A stretch of DNA of 64,000 nt from Aedes albopictus (GCF_035046485.1 NW_026917409.1:36001-100000), one strand, 5' to 3'. Counted from the first letter of the stretch, positions 22,535-34,133 are shown. A program made the numbers and translations. Notes: generated from the letters alone by a model not told the origin.

Positions 22535-22936
22535 AGTCATGGTTTCCCAAACTGTGGGTCGCGACCCCCCAGGAGGGTCGCCGGCCTTCATCCAGGGGGT
22601 CACGAGAGTCAATTGAATAATTTACTGTAACCAGGGCCGGATCTAAGGGGGGCCGGGGAGGCCTAAGCCCCCACATTTTAGGGGCCCCCACAAAAACCTT
22701 TTTTGGTTGCTAACATTAGCTTTATTTTTCATATCTCTCAAGCACTGTTCGAAAATGAGGAAAAAAGGTCATTTCTCCGAGGGTTCTCCACATCCGCTCG
22801 GGCTCTGGACCCCCACAATCCTTAATCCGAGCCTGACTGTAACAACCAACAAATGAGGGAATTTCTATGGTGGGTCGCCGAAAGCACGTCAACTGACAAA
22901 AGGGGCCGCGCACCTAAAAAGTTTGGGAACCTATAA
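22535..22936. mobile_element. Second hAT-like element, interrupted
   Basis: The left border catggtttcccaaactgtgg and the right border, read inward as tataggttcccaaactttt, are inverted. The internal words gtgggtcgcgaccc and ggtgggtcgccgaaag resemble the hAT element at 8,243. It is split by the 204-bp insertion at 22,632. No convincing 8-bp duplication was seen. Confidence 0.6.
22632..22835. mobile_element. 204-bp hAT-type MITE with 8-bp target duplication
   Basis: The ends cagggccggatctaagg and, inward from the right, caggctcggattaagg are inverted. The flanks carry the same 8 bp, actgtaac (22,624-22,631 and 22,836-22,843). The size excludes coding capacity. It sits inside another hAT-like element, which sits inside a pogo-like element, which sits inside X. 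Confidence 0.9.
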
Positions 22937-23039
22937 GCAGTTTTAAAATGTAACGAAATGGAAGACATGAACGAATACGTTTGATGTAATGATTGCAGTA
23001 TTCTTCACTTTACAGAGGTATTTTCTGCCAGTCATAATA

Positions 23040-23165
23040 TCTGGCATTACATCCCAGCTGGGGAGGACTGCTTCTCAGCTTAGTGGTATATAAACACTTG
23101 CACAGTTGTTAACTAAACGCTTTTTTACCAATAGAACGTTGTACATTGCATTACTCCTTCCAGGA
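23040..23165 (-). mobile_element. Feilai-like SINE fragment
   Basis: The reverse complement has the body of the SINE at 3,309-3,568: cttctcagcttagtggtat... aacacttgcacagttgttaa corresponds to the inverse of taactgtggaagtgctcaaa. Head and tail are missing. Confidence 0.55.
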
Positions 23166-23169
23166 TTAC

Positions 23170-24690
23170 CTTAGTAATTTTTCCTGAAACTCTTCCAGGT
23201 ATTCTTTCCGTGGTTTCTCCACAAACTATTATTCTAGAATTCCTCTAGGAGGGAGCTATAACTAAGATGCATATGCTTTTTGTTTATTCAAGAAAATCCT
23301 ACAGAAACTACATGAGGGTTTCCAAAAATAAAATACCCTAAAAAAACATCATGAATTCCAGGAGGATTTCCATTACAAACATCTGAAAGAAATCCAGAAG
23401 CGTCTGCAAGAATTCCTAACGAAGCTTTTGGTAGAAACCAAAAAAGAGTCCCTAGATGATTCCTGGAAAAAGTTCTCGAAGAAATCTCGGAATCAGTTTC
23501 TGAAAGAATTCCTAGAAGAAGCTCTAAGAGGAATCCCGGAAGAAGTTCCTGAAAAGTAATTCCTGACAGTCACCCAGAAGAAATTCAGGGAGGAATCCCG
23601 GAAGGAATTTCCGAAAGAATCCTGGAAAAATCCCAGAAAGTTTACCTGGTAAAATTATTGTAGGAATCCCTGAAGGAATACTTAAATCAGAAGTAGCTCC
23701 CGAAAAAAAAACCGGGAGAATTTCCTGGAGGGATCTCGGAGAAGCTTTTAGAGGAATTCTGAATGGAGTTCTTGTCAGGGATCTTGTAGGATTTCTGGAA
23801 GGGTTTTAGGAGAAATTCCTGAAGAATTCCCAGAAGATACTCCGGGAAGAATCTCGTATGAAATTCCAGGAATAAATCCTTACGGATTGTTGCAAGGAGT
23901 TTTTGAAGGAATCTCGGTAAGAATTTCTGATACAATTTCCGGAAGAACTCCTAGAGAAATTCTGGGTAAAGTTGCTAGAATTTACAAGAAAACCATCTGG
24001 AAGCCCTAAAAAAATAAATCGGGAGACATCCCGAAAGAAACTGTTCGGAGAATCTCGGATGAAATTCCTGGAGGATTCCGGGGACTTTTTGAGAAATTCT
24101 CGAAGAAATCTCTTGAAGTCCGAACGTAAACAAAAAAGTCACAAAACATCAAAAACTTAGAAAAAAATTCTTTAGAAACCGCGGCTTGCATTGTCCTATA
24201 GGCTGTACCAGTTCAATTGTTTCTGGGTGAACCCGAAGTGTGGGATTCGGGGAAAGAAATTTCGCTTTCTCGCTTGCTTTAGGGATTTCTTCAAGTTTCA
24301 AGTTTCTTTCAGTTCCGAAATTCCTCTCAGTGTTGGTTCCGAGATTTCTGCAGGAATTCTTTCTGGGATTCCTTAGGGATTATTCCACAGTTTCTTCTGC
24401 GATTCCAGGGTCTCTTTCAGAGATTCCTTCCGAAACTTTACCAAGAATTTATTCTGTAATACTTTCGGGACTTCCAGGATTTCTTCAGGAATTTCTTCCT
24501 GAATACCTCCAGGAATTTCGTTCAGGCATTTATCCAAGAATTCATTCCAAGATTCCTACAGGAATTCTTTCTAAGATTCATCAAATAATTTTTCCTTGAA
24601 TTCCTCCGATAGTTTCGGGATTCCTCCAAGAGCTCCAGGGTACCTCTAGGAATCCATTCTCGTAAAAAAAATTAAACTCTTGGAGGTGTC
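23170..24690. repeat. GGAATTCC-type degenerate minisatellite, cluster 1
   Basis: Endless variants of attcctggaagaaatcc / ggaatttcttccagg with a basic period of about 12 and 24-30 bases. Because the core is nearly palindromic, both strands look alike; the sense flips near 24,200. ORFs here (for example plus 24,240-24,599) encode low-complexity peptides rich in F, L, E, S and P/I and are repeat artefacts. Two other clusters are at 43,965-46,560 and 58,860-60,110. Confidence 0.85.
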
Positions 24691-25325
24691 CTAGAAGGAG
24701 CAATCTTCAGAAGGTTTTGAAAATATCACGGCAATAAATATTGCAGGAGAAAATAATTCTATAATGTTTCTATAACAAGATATAACTGATCTAGATCGAT
24801 TTGATTATATCTAGACCAGTTTGGATGGTTCTAAAAGATAATTCAAATAAAATCAATATAAGTTCCCAGAGACGACATGCCTCTACGAAGCATCCCCAGA
24901 GCACAAGAAGATTTTTCCAATAAAAATAGGATCCTAAACAAGCAAAATTACGTAATTAATAAACGGACCCTTAGGCCACATGTAATTTTTTGGCAATCCT
25001 GACGTTCTAGAAATAACATTCTTTGATTTGAAAATGAAATTTGAAATAAAAATTTGTGATTCGATAGTACGTACGTTTCGATAGTACGTACTCTAAACGA
25101 AGCGGTGGTGTACGTACTATCGAGGTATGCCTGTATACCGTTATGCACCTCCCTCCTGTACGGGCGCTTGTGTACTTGAAACTTTAAAGGCGATTATCTC
25201 GTAATCATGTTTTTCCAAAAAAAAACATCTATGCGGTGATTACGATTGCAGAAACAGTTTTAAACCGATTTCAACCAATTCATTTTAGTGTTCGCTGTTT
25301 GTGTGTCGTGTCCTTGAACGACCCC

Positions 25326-25629
25326 TTTTTTTTATTTTTTACTCCGTAACGTGGGTAGACCACCTTAGAATGGTGCGTTGCGTTGTAAGATCTACCAAAT
25401 CAAATTTTGATCTTGATATTTATTTATAACTATTCCAAGATCGAAGTTTGATGCACTTTTTTGTGTTTTGTAGTTTATTCTGTTTCAATCTACTGCTAAT
25501 TAACATTTTATTTCAGCAGGAATCAGGTACATTTATCGTATGATATAAAAATATTGTAAAAATATGTTACTATGGCGATTGTATCACTTATATGTAGTTT
25601 ATTTGACGTACAATGTTAATATTATTTTA
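25326..25629. other. Start of the second insertion into X
   Basis: This is AT-rich DNA beginning with a poly-T run directly after the X word ccttgaacgacc. No family was recognised. Confidence 0.4.
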
Positions 25630-26058
25630 TATTTCAGATTATTAACCGAAGAATCTAGTAATTCAACCAAATGCCATCAAGATGACGAGGAAACCAGGAT
25701 GATTCGGGCAGACAACTGATTCTAAGAAGTCCAACTATGGTGCGCCTGAACGTTGACCAAGCGTATCCTTTGGAGTTTACCCTTCCACTTTCAACACTCA
25801 AATTCCCGTGACACCTAGGCCTGAGAGATCGTAGAGCTGTCTACATTTTTCATAGGTGTCCAAAACTAACCATCCTTTCCCATCTCTCAGCAGTCGCAAG
25901 GATTGCGTCAGTCTTGTCTAAGAGTCAGAGATTAGTACCAAATCTTTGTGCTTTGGTTTGGACGGGCAGGAGGCAATCCTCATACCAGCGGTCTAGGACT
26001 GTACCATCTACGAATTTGTGCGACTCGCTTAATGCTAATGCTAATGCTAATGCTAAAA
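25630..26058 (+). mobile_element. Probable 5'-truncated LINE 3' end with (GCTAAT)n tail
   Basis: Non-repetitive sequence ends in a perfect hexamer run (gctaat repeated, 26,031-26,055). A simple-repeat tail after a unique stretch is characteristic of some insect non-LTR retrotransposon 3' ends. No reverse-transcriptase coding sequence remains. The assignment is inference. Confidence 0.45.
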
Positions 26059-26061
26059 ACC

Positions 26062-27468
26062 CGATTTAATCCACCTATGGTGCACAGAACCCTTCTTACA
26101 CTTATTGAAATTATTGTTGTATTATTTATATTTAACATATTTGTTTTGTGGAATTGACCAAAAGTTCTAGAAAATATTGTGGATTTGGCATCTAGTGGAT
26201 TGGTTTCCAAAATAGCATCATGGACCATGGACTAAACTACCAGAAATGCCAGACACTTCCTAGAGTCTTGTATGGAATGTTTAAAAAATAGCTTACATAT
26301 TCTGGAATTTTGTATATTTTATTAACTGCTAAAAGATCTTGAATCGATTAACAAATGGGTAAGAAAATCAGCGAGATACACTTTGTCTAAATCAGTCAAT
26401 TAAATTAGCTCCGAAGTACTTGGTATTCATGGTTATGGTGTAAAAACGACAAAAATGATATATCTACTAAGTTAATCAGTTTTGGCATTAGCTAGTTATT
26501 TTGGCTGTCTGGTTCTTCAAAGCTTTCATTTAACATATTGTTAGTTTCCATAAAATTCCTGTGTATTTGTAATTTGTTATTTATATTTTGTTGAAAACAA
26601 TAACCTGCTAGTATACACTTTGTATGAGGTCAGCATCATTTATTGAAAAATAATTTCCCATAGACTGGTCAAAAACAAGTGCACGATAACAAGTGAATAT
26701 AATAAAAAAAAGAACTTATTGAAATACTCTTCGTAAGATATCTCAGTAATCAAATGTCGAATCGAAATAAAATTTCAGGGCCTCATACAAGCATATTGTA
26801 GCTTTCATTTGGTGCTTAGAGAACCCAAATCGGTTGACAGGCGGCTGAGATATTTATTATGGTACCCTTACCCTTGGTCAAACATCTCTCAAAAAGTTAA
26901 CCTGTATTACTCCCAAGTACTCTTTGAAAGATATCTCTTTAACCAAATGTCCAATCCTAATGGAATTGTATAGGGTTCTACTAGAATGTTGTAGCTTTTA
27001 TTTGGTGCCAGGATAACCGAAATCGGTTGACAGACGGCTAAGATATTTATTATGATACTTTTGGTCAAAAATCTCAAAAGGTTTAGTTGTATAAATCTGA
27101 AGTACTCTTCGAAAGATATCTCTGTAACCAAATGTCCAATCGAAATAAAATTTCTGGGCGATCTACAAGGATGCTGTAGCTTTCATTTGGTGCCAAGAGA
27201 ACCCAAATCGATTGACAAACGGTCGAAATATTTATTATGATACACTTGGTCAAAAACCTTAAAAAGTTTAGAAGTATGACTCATAAGTACTCTTCGAGAG
27301 ATATCTCGGTAACCAAACGTCCAATCGAAAAAAAATTCAATAGCGTTCCACTAGGATGTAGTAGCTTTCATTTGCTTCCAAGAGAACTCAAATCGGTTGA
27401 CAGACGGCTGAGAAACGTGCGTGACTTTTTTTGTAACGCACATACACACACACACACATACACACATA

Positions 27469-27514
<46 letters not shown>

Positions 27515-27655
27515 GACATTTGCTCAGTTCGTCGAGCTGAGTTCATTGGTATATGAGACTCGGCCCTCCGAGCCGAATCGAAAGTCGGATCGAAAGTCGG
27601 TTTTTCGAGCGATATTTATACCCTTCTTATGGGTGTAAGAAGGGTAAAAAGATTT
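26062..27655. mobile_element. Element containing four ~187-bp tandem units and a CA run
   Basis: The left side starts cccgatttaatccaccta, also present at the start of the element at 38,310. The right end (cccttcttatgggtgtaaga) is inverse to a left word (cccttcttacac at 26,090). Between them, units beginning ggtcaaaaa... lie at 26,667, 26,876, 27,063 and 27,248, each with gatatctc, aaccaaatgtccaatcgaa and tcggttgacagacggc. A (CA)n run follows at 27,440-27,516, then ttcgtcgagctgagt, a word common in mosquito repeats. Confidence 0.65.
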
Positions 27656-27917
27656 TTTTTAATCGTTCCCGTTTGCAAACTAAACGAAAACCATTTTTTG
27701 ATATACTGACCGTTCCAGGACACCACAAGGTTCTCTAGTAATGGTTTTGTTATGGGTTAGTGCTTTCAGTTGAGCCGTTTGACTGTAATCATAGTCACGG
27801 CAAGCCTCTTTAAAAAAAAACACGATTTTCAGAATTAAAAAAAAAATGGAAATTAGTACTATTTTTTATGTTCTCAAGCTGGTTTAACACATTTAATATT
27901 GTACTATGTATGACGTG

Positions 27918-29607
27918 CCAAGTAACAATTTCTATGCCTTCTGATCTTAGATATTGTTTATTGAGGTTTTGTCATGGAATTTTAAAGCCCTTTTAGGTTT
28001 ACTAAAGAAGTTTATGTTGCAAAGCAGCATTAACAACATAAGCACTTTAAAACAGTGTGTAGATACCTAGAAGTCCATCGAATAAAGCTTATCTGTTTGT
28101 CTTTTTGACAAGCAAAAAAATAGTGTAAACGAACTGTTAAGTACGTATTTAAACTTGAACCTAAAACTTCTTTCATAGCCGCATGCATGTTATATAATAT
28201 CGCTCTTAAAACTAGATAAATAAATTAAATTCGTGTTAAAGCAACCTTAAACCTTATCAGGATTACCAGTGGAAGCATTAAAGCAAGCTTAAGAATGTTA
28301 CTGAAATACGATCTTCTTTTGATCAATAGATTCAATAAGCTACATAAACGAATGGATAATCAACCAGATGTAATTATTCTTAATTCTTATTGTAGCAAAC
28401 TTTAATTGAATAACTTCGAGTGGGTTTAATGTCCCATCAGCTCACTAATTTTCCTTCTCTAGAGTCCGATTGTGATCGGGGTTTCCGAAGCACCTGATGG
28501 ATGAGGATTGTATCATTTGTTCTAAACCCGCCCTCACAGCTGTGTCCGAATAATGACTTTTTTTTGCTCACAGCCGCAGCCGGAGATCCTGATTGATTGC
28601 TACCATATTACTTACCGAATACTCAAACAGCCTAAAAAACACGAAACACCATTAAAAATCTTACAAAAATATAAAAGTTTTTCGTTTGTTTACGTTTTTG
28701 ACGACTAGCGGCCAAGCGGAGAGTTCTTAAGAGCATTTAATCTGAATCCGCATTTCCTTAAAACCTAATAGTGTTTAAGAATCGCATATACTTAGGCGTT
28801 AGGAATAAATAGGTGTATGCTAGTCTTTGCAACGCATTCATAAAGAACAGAAACTCTAGAACATGTTGCTTTAACACTTACTGATCTTAAACGATCTTAA
28901 ACAAAACCAGGAGGATTTAACTTGACGGCATCCATATTTTCCATCACTATAATCAATTCCTGCTTACAAAGCAGGTGCGCCATGTTGATGATTGGATTGT
29001 GATTTAAATTCATGGTTTTGCAAGGGGGATTAAAATTGTTATTTTCGATATGACAAAGACCTCAAAATGAAGTGGCGCTTCGTCTTATTTAGAGACAATG
29101 TATTGCATTATACCGGTAAACTTGTTTGGCATATATGTTTTCGTCATAGCAACAGAGATTTCTCCGTGGAAATTTGCATATAAATATTATTAACATGGAT
29201 GACCGATGTAATTTTCGTTCTTGCATTATTAATAATTTGCAATGTACTGGTACTGTAAGTTACGTTTTCATTTTAGTTGCGGACTCATTTCAAGTCTTTG
29301 GTATTAATCGCTCATTTAAGGTGTTCTTAGAACCTCAAAACTGCATGTTGATCTTATTGCGTGCTATAAAAAAATCTTATCTATGCTGCATAATATACTA
29401 CAAGAATATGTCACAAAACTAACTGGCATATATAACGTTTTAAGGAATGGTTTTAACAACCTCCTGTAGGGTGGGCCATTTTAGGTTTAATAGGGTTTTA
29501 TCACGGGTTTATTAGAGCTGTAAGGATCACTTTGCTTTAAAACAAGTTTTAATGGTTTGATTGTAACAACAGCTTGTAGGCTATGAGAAACTAAAAATGT
29601 TACTTGG
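27918..29607. mobile_element. Element with CCAAGTAAC ends inserted in X
   Basis: The left end ccaagtaacaatttct is inverse to the right end aaaaatgttacttgg. The X sequence resumes after it, which fixes the boundaries by comparison with copy 1. The ORF 29,174-29,422 is not recognised. At 28,395-28,700 the minus strand reads as AT-rich DNA without a family. Confidence 0.7.
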
Positions 29608-29712
29608 GGTTAAATGAGAAATAAAAAAAAATATGGTTACATACATTTACAAAAATTCAAACTTTTACATATTTTCACGCACTTCATCATATATAACCCC
29701 TTAAAGATTCCT

Positions 29713-29870
29713 ATTTAAGATGAATTCTACATGTGGAAATATGAATAAATCCAAAGCCTTTCGGGAGATTTGAACCTTTGGGGGCCCTCCTGGCTACAGC
29801 ATTGGTCCATCACCCGAAAAGCTTTGGATTTATTCATATTTCCACATATAGAATCCAACTAAAATAGTCA
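29713..29870. repeat. Small palindrome with tRNA-like loop
   Basis: The arms are gtggaaatatgaataaatcc against tggatttattcatatttcca. On the minus strand the loop contains ggttcaaatctcc, a B-box-like word, after agcca/ggaccaatgc. It could be a foldback SINE derivative or a MITE. Confidence 0.7.
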
Positions 29871-30168
29871 GGTTGAAATTCCCGGGGGACACCATCGTAA
29901 CCTTCCCTTGTTAGATAAACCCATTGGCTTGGTATAGAAAAGACACAACAAACTAACATTTTTTTTAAATGCTTTCAGCACAAAAAAAATCAGCAAAATA
30001 TGAATATGAATTTCAGCACAACGTTGCTGATCAACTGTCAAAATTGCTGGATGGTTTAGCAAGTTGAAAAGTAATTGCTGACACTCAGTGATTCGTATTG
30101 CTGAATGCAGTCAGCTCAACAAAAAAAAATCTGCTATGTTTACTGAATACCAACAAAAAAAATTGCAG

Positions 30169-30252
30169 TGTATACACCGTCTTCAACCAGTGGTTGCACA
30201 GACTGAACATCACTAACAACGGACAACACACGAAACACCCAGTGGTCCAGAA
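30169..30252 (-). mobile_element. SINE family B fragment
   Basis: The sequence acaccgtcttcaaccagtgg ... cacccagtgg is the 3' part of the SINE at 6,215-6,402 and 44,431-44,655 in reverse orientation. Confidence 0.75.
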
Positions 30253-31708
30253 ATTGTTGAGTTATTTGCTGCGGATTTTGACTTTTTTTTATCTTGAATC
30301 GTTTTTTTAGCTTGAAAATGTATTGTTTATGGGTAATTTTGATTTATTTATGCCTGTTTTCATTTGTTTATAGAACTTTTGTTATAAAATATTGCTTCCA
30401 CCACCATTTCTCCACTGGATTTTTTTTTATTTTTTTTAATGAAAATATGCACATTTTTATGTGTCGTTTATATTCTAGCCGTTGTGATTATAATTGATGT
30501 TTTTTTATTATTCCTAATAATTAATTATTGATCATAATAGAGTTTATGATAAAGCAATAAAGCTCTGCCCTAAAGCTTGGTACAACATGCTAGAATCGGA
30601 AACACGACGTCATCGCACCCGGGTGGGTCATTCAACCCCATCAAAGCGCTTGCAGCTAAAACAACCATGCGTCTCCATGGGCAATAGCGCTCTAACAGGG
30701 GAAAGTTACGATGATGGTATCACCCAGTGTTTTCAAATATGGTTTTCCTCCTACCCAAGTGACACACATGTCACAGAAGAATTTTCGACAGCGCAGGTTG
30801 TATTCTTCTGTGACAAGTTACTAGGATAACTTCCTGATCTGGCTGCATTAGCTTTCTAATCATTGTGTATTTAACACCTAGTGACTAATTGCTATTAGTT
30901 CATTTCCAGTAATTACACAGTTCGTACCGAAACTATCCCGTTGTTTTAAGTAGATCAAAGCATTATTCACTTACCGTTGTAATAACTTACCCGGACGTAG
31001 GTAGTTGAAAACTGCTCCGTAATTGTATTGTTGGTATTTATATTTGGATCTTGGGGGCGCAAATGTGGGATTATGTCATCATTATTTTAAACGATAGGAT
31101 ACATAACAATGCGGTAGGCTGCTGAACCTTGGGAATGTTTGCACGATTCCCATAAACAACGTACACCATACCTATAGGGCACATTTTCGTTAAAGTGTAC
31201 CGTTCAGTAGATTTGAAATTCGAACGATTAAAAAAATGCAAATCGGTCAACTAGTTTTTATGATATCGTGATCACCGTAACGGCACTTTTCAAAACAGTT
31301 ATTTTTGCAACAGTTGAAAAGTGAATCACTTGAATTTGATTACTCCCATCCCATGGTCGTGCTTTCCAGTGGTGGGAACGCTCACGTGTTCGATCATGCT
31401 AGACACGAAATTTCGATCAAGCAAGCCGTGCTTTAACCGTTCCAAGTCTGACCGTGGAAACCAATTGGAAACTCAGGTTGTCAAAGAAACAAATGCATTA
31501 TGATTCATAATGCAATCGAAATGAGCTGCATTATGAATCATAATGCAACCGATTAATTTAGTTAAGAAAAGTAGGCCGTTGTGATACTGAAAGGGCAACT
31601 ACAACATAGCTTTTATAGTACGTAGTTGCAAAAACATAATTTCCGAGATAATCGCGGTTAAAGTTCCACGCTTGTAACATTTTATTTATGATGCAATTGA
31701 AGAGAACT
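30253..31708. other. Stretch without recognised genes
   Basis: AT-rich up to about 30,540, then unique-looking sequence. At 31,497-31,545 short palindromic words (gcattatgattcataatgca) occur twice and recur in expanded form at 33,820-33,930. The plus ORF 30,587-30,829 matches no family I know. Confidence 0.5.
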
Positions 31709-31805
31709 GATGTCGGGGCCCGTGGCGTAGTTAGCTACACATTCGCTTAACAAGCGAATGGTCATGGATTTTAATCCCAGCCCCGGCACTTGCAATTTTT
31801 CAACA
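31709..31805 (+). mobile_element. SINE family C head
   Basis: The tRNA-like head ggggcccgtggcgtagttag ... cccagccccggcacttgcaa matches the minus-strand head of the SINE at 15,510-15,951. The B box is mutated (gattttaatccc). Only the head and a few body bases remain. Confidence 0.75.
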
Positions 31806-31894
31806 ATTGTTAATATTCGTGACAGTGACGCTTTTCTGAGCCCATGCCCTGATAGAAGTAGGTTACTTAAGTATCCTGAAATATTCCTTTAATT

Positions 31895-32222
31895 GACTTT
31901 TTTTAGCGATGTTGAGATAGTTCCATATTCTGAGCAAAAATCCAAATTTTCATGAATTTTGGTGCCCGGGAACCCATTTAAAGATCAATTTGAAGTTTGT
32001 ATGGGAGCGATTTATTGCATCACCCCCCGTCGGATTTTATACTGTCAAGCAGTTTCCCAGCTGTCAAAAGGTGATATTGAAAAATCTCTTTGAAATTGAT
32101 TTTAGGTATCATAATAAAGTTCTAAAAATCTGAAAAGAAACATAGTGGCTCATAAAAAGGTGTTCTTTCGTATAAAATTTTAAAACCGATAATTTTTTCA
32201 AAATTTAAAAACCCAATTGTCT
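31895..32222 (+). repeat. Interspersed repeat, copy 2 of 2
   Basis: Same order of words as 2,270-2,615, including ccaaattttcatgaattt and agtttcccagctgtcaaaag, ending with aaaacccaattgt in both copies. Confidence 0.7.
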
Positions 32223-32267
32223 ATCGGCAAACGGCAGCTCCTAGATAGACCCTCAACATCCTCGTAG

Positions 32268-34133
32268 GGGAAAGTGGGGTAAGATGCCATTTTTCAAACT
32301 TTCATCGTTTTAAATGATAAATAGCCTCATTTGTGAGGCTTTCAAAGCGGTAACAGTAACTAGACAATATTTGCTCGATACTTCAGAAAAATATTGCATT
32401 TTCATCGGTTTTTAGCGATTTAAAAAAAAATGGTTCGTAAAACGGAAGTGGTGCAAAAAGGCCATCTGCCATGGGGTAAGATGCCACTTTATGAAAACAT
32501 TCAAAAATTACGTCCATCAGTTTTTGGGCATTTCCGACTCCTTTTCCCCCCTTTGTCCCACTTTTTTCGTATAATCAATACATGGAATATCACCCGCTCC
32601 CCGCTAAACAATGGTCGTCATATTTGAATGACCCCTAACATGGATAGCGTAGACATCAACAACCATGCGCCTCGATGTAAGCCTCAATTTCCTTGGAAAC
32701 ACAAGACTGGTAATAAAATCACCCGAAAAACCGGAATTTTCATTGGGAAATCAAAAATTTTCCTTTTGTTTGGCGGCCTAGCTTCTAGAAGAATGTTTAA
32801 TGCAAACATATCTTGACACCATCCACCTATAGTAATGATCAAGTCCCATTCAAAATAGTAGTTAACTCAACAAGGTACAGAATGAAGATTTTTACAGCAC
32901 GAGTCGTACATTTGTCCAATGAGGCTTGCCGAGTTGGATAATTACGACGAGCACTGTAAAAATCGAGTTCTGCACCGAGTTGTGTACAACGTTTTTTGCA
33001 ATTTCATGAATTACCACTTGAGGATCGTTTTTAACAAAACATTTTCATCAATCTGCAAACTGATTTTCATAGCCATGCTTAAGAAAGGCTTATCGTAGCA
33101 GGTTATACTGATGAGCAGTGTTGAAAAAATCATTTCATCATATCTAAATTCAATCGCCTATAGCTCATTTTAGAAGCTGAACCTGAGGATATGGTGTATG
33201 AAAAACTTGTGCGGCTAGACCAGTTCTGCAAGAAAGTCACGAAAAAACCGCCATTTTTTGATTATTTAAGGTAAATGTCACGGACTACATTTGAAAAATG
33301 CCAAATGATATTCACCGTGAATATCATTGGCATTTTTCGAAGGAAGTCCGTGACATTTACCTTAAATATTCGAAAAATATCGTTTTTTTCGTGACTTTCT
33401 TGCAGAACTGGTCTAGCCGCACAAGTTTTTCATACACCATATCCTCAGGTTCAGCTTCTAAAATGAGCTGTAGGGGATTGAATTTAGATATGACGAAATG
33501 AATTTTCCAGCACTGCTGATGAGTTGCACAAGTTTTCAAATCTGCATCCAGATAGCATCAAGAAGTTAACCAAAACTGAAAACAGTGCTGTAATGGCTCA
33601 TTACGCAACGCAAACCAGTGCGGTAATGAACCATTACAGCACTGCTAATTTGGTGTGGGAAAGTAGGCCTTTTCCTGACAGCTTTGCGTGAGGAAAAACA
33701 GCCTATTACGATGAGAAATTCCAAAAATGATTTTATGCAATTCAGTATCATAATTTTTATTTTATCTAACTCATTTTGGTATCATAATGGTCATTTTTTC
33801 CGAACTGGTTCATTATGCAACTGAAATGAGTTGCATAATAAAAAATAGTTGTATAATGTTCATAATGCAACTCATTTGAGTTGCATTATGAACATTATGC
33901 AACTCAAATGAGTTGCATTATGAAAAAATCATTGCATAAAATTTTGTATGGAACTCGTTGCAAAACTCGATTTTTTCAGCACTCTTCGTATTTATCCAAC
34001 TCGGCAAGCCTCGTTGGATAAATGTACGACTCGTGCTGAAAAAATCAACTTTTTGCAACTCGTTACATAAATAACTATTATGAGTTGGGCCATTTTACCC
34101 CATCTTGGCATTTTGGGCTCTGTTCCCCTATTC
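32268..34133. mobile_element. Inverted-end element with GGGGTAA termini, carrying a large hairpin
   Basis: The left end (taggggaaagtggggtaaga) is loosely inverse to the right end (inward: taggggaacagagcccaaaa, then gatggggtaaaatgg). Nested inside are paired words ccaactcggcaagcctc (33,998) and gaggcttgccgagttgg (32,920), then the hairpin at 33,108-33,520 and the iterated palindromes at 33,820-33,930. No transposase is visible. Confidence 0.55.
33108..33520. repeat. Long hairpin, arms of about 200 bp with almost no loop
   Basis: The arms meet at gatattcaccgtgaatatc (about 33,308-33,326). Outward matches include aaatgtcacggact/agtccgtgacattt, gaccagttctgcaagaaagt/actttcttgcagaactggtc and acctgaggatatggtgtatg/catacaccatatcctcaggt. 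Identity is about 90 percent or more. A transcript through it would form a long double-stranded hairpin. Confidence 0.9.

Larger units (their letters stand above)
22356..25133. mobile_element. Pogo/Tigger-like non-autonomous element with TA duplication
   Basis: The terminal inverted repeats are caggcgtacctcgatagtac (left, after TA) and, read inward from the right, caggcatacctcgatagtac (before TA). CAGGC-TACCTCGA ends with a TA target duplication are typical of pogo/Tigger elements of the Tc1/mariner group. Inside each end the word tcgatagtacgtac, or a close variant, recurs about three times. The 2.78-kb interior holds a hAT-like element, a SINE fragment and a minisatellite, and no CENP-B/DDE transposase. 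Confidence 0.85.
22290..29712. mobile_element. Inverted-repeat element X, copy 2, broken by three insertions
   Basis: The surviving pieces are 22,290-22,355 (gattcaagcagtagaagc, matching gatccaagcagtacaagc at 10,274), 25,136-25,325 (gcggtgattacgattgcag, gtgtgtcgtgtccttgaacg), 27,655-27,917 (caggacaccacaaggttctc, actatgtatgacgtg) and 29,608-29,712 (atatggttacataca, catatataaccccttaa). They match copy 1 (10,175-11,283) in the same order. The gaps are a pogo-like element, a LINE/tandem-repeat insertion and an element with ccaagtaac ends. The left terminus of X is not clear. Confidence 0.75.

Noticed and set aside
24240..24599. 119-codon ORF with repeated FLQEFL-like peptide
   Set aside because: Same minisatellite. 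The periodic peptide reflects DNA periodicity and not a protein repeat family.
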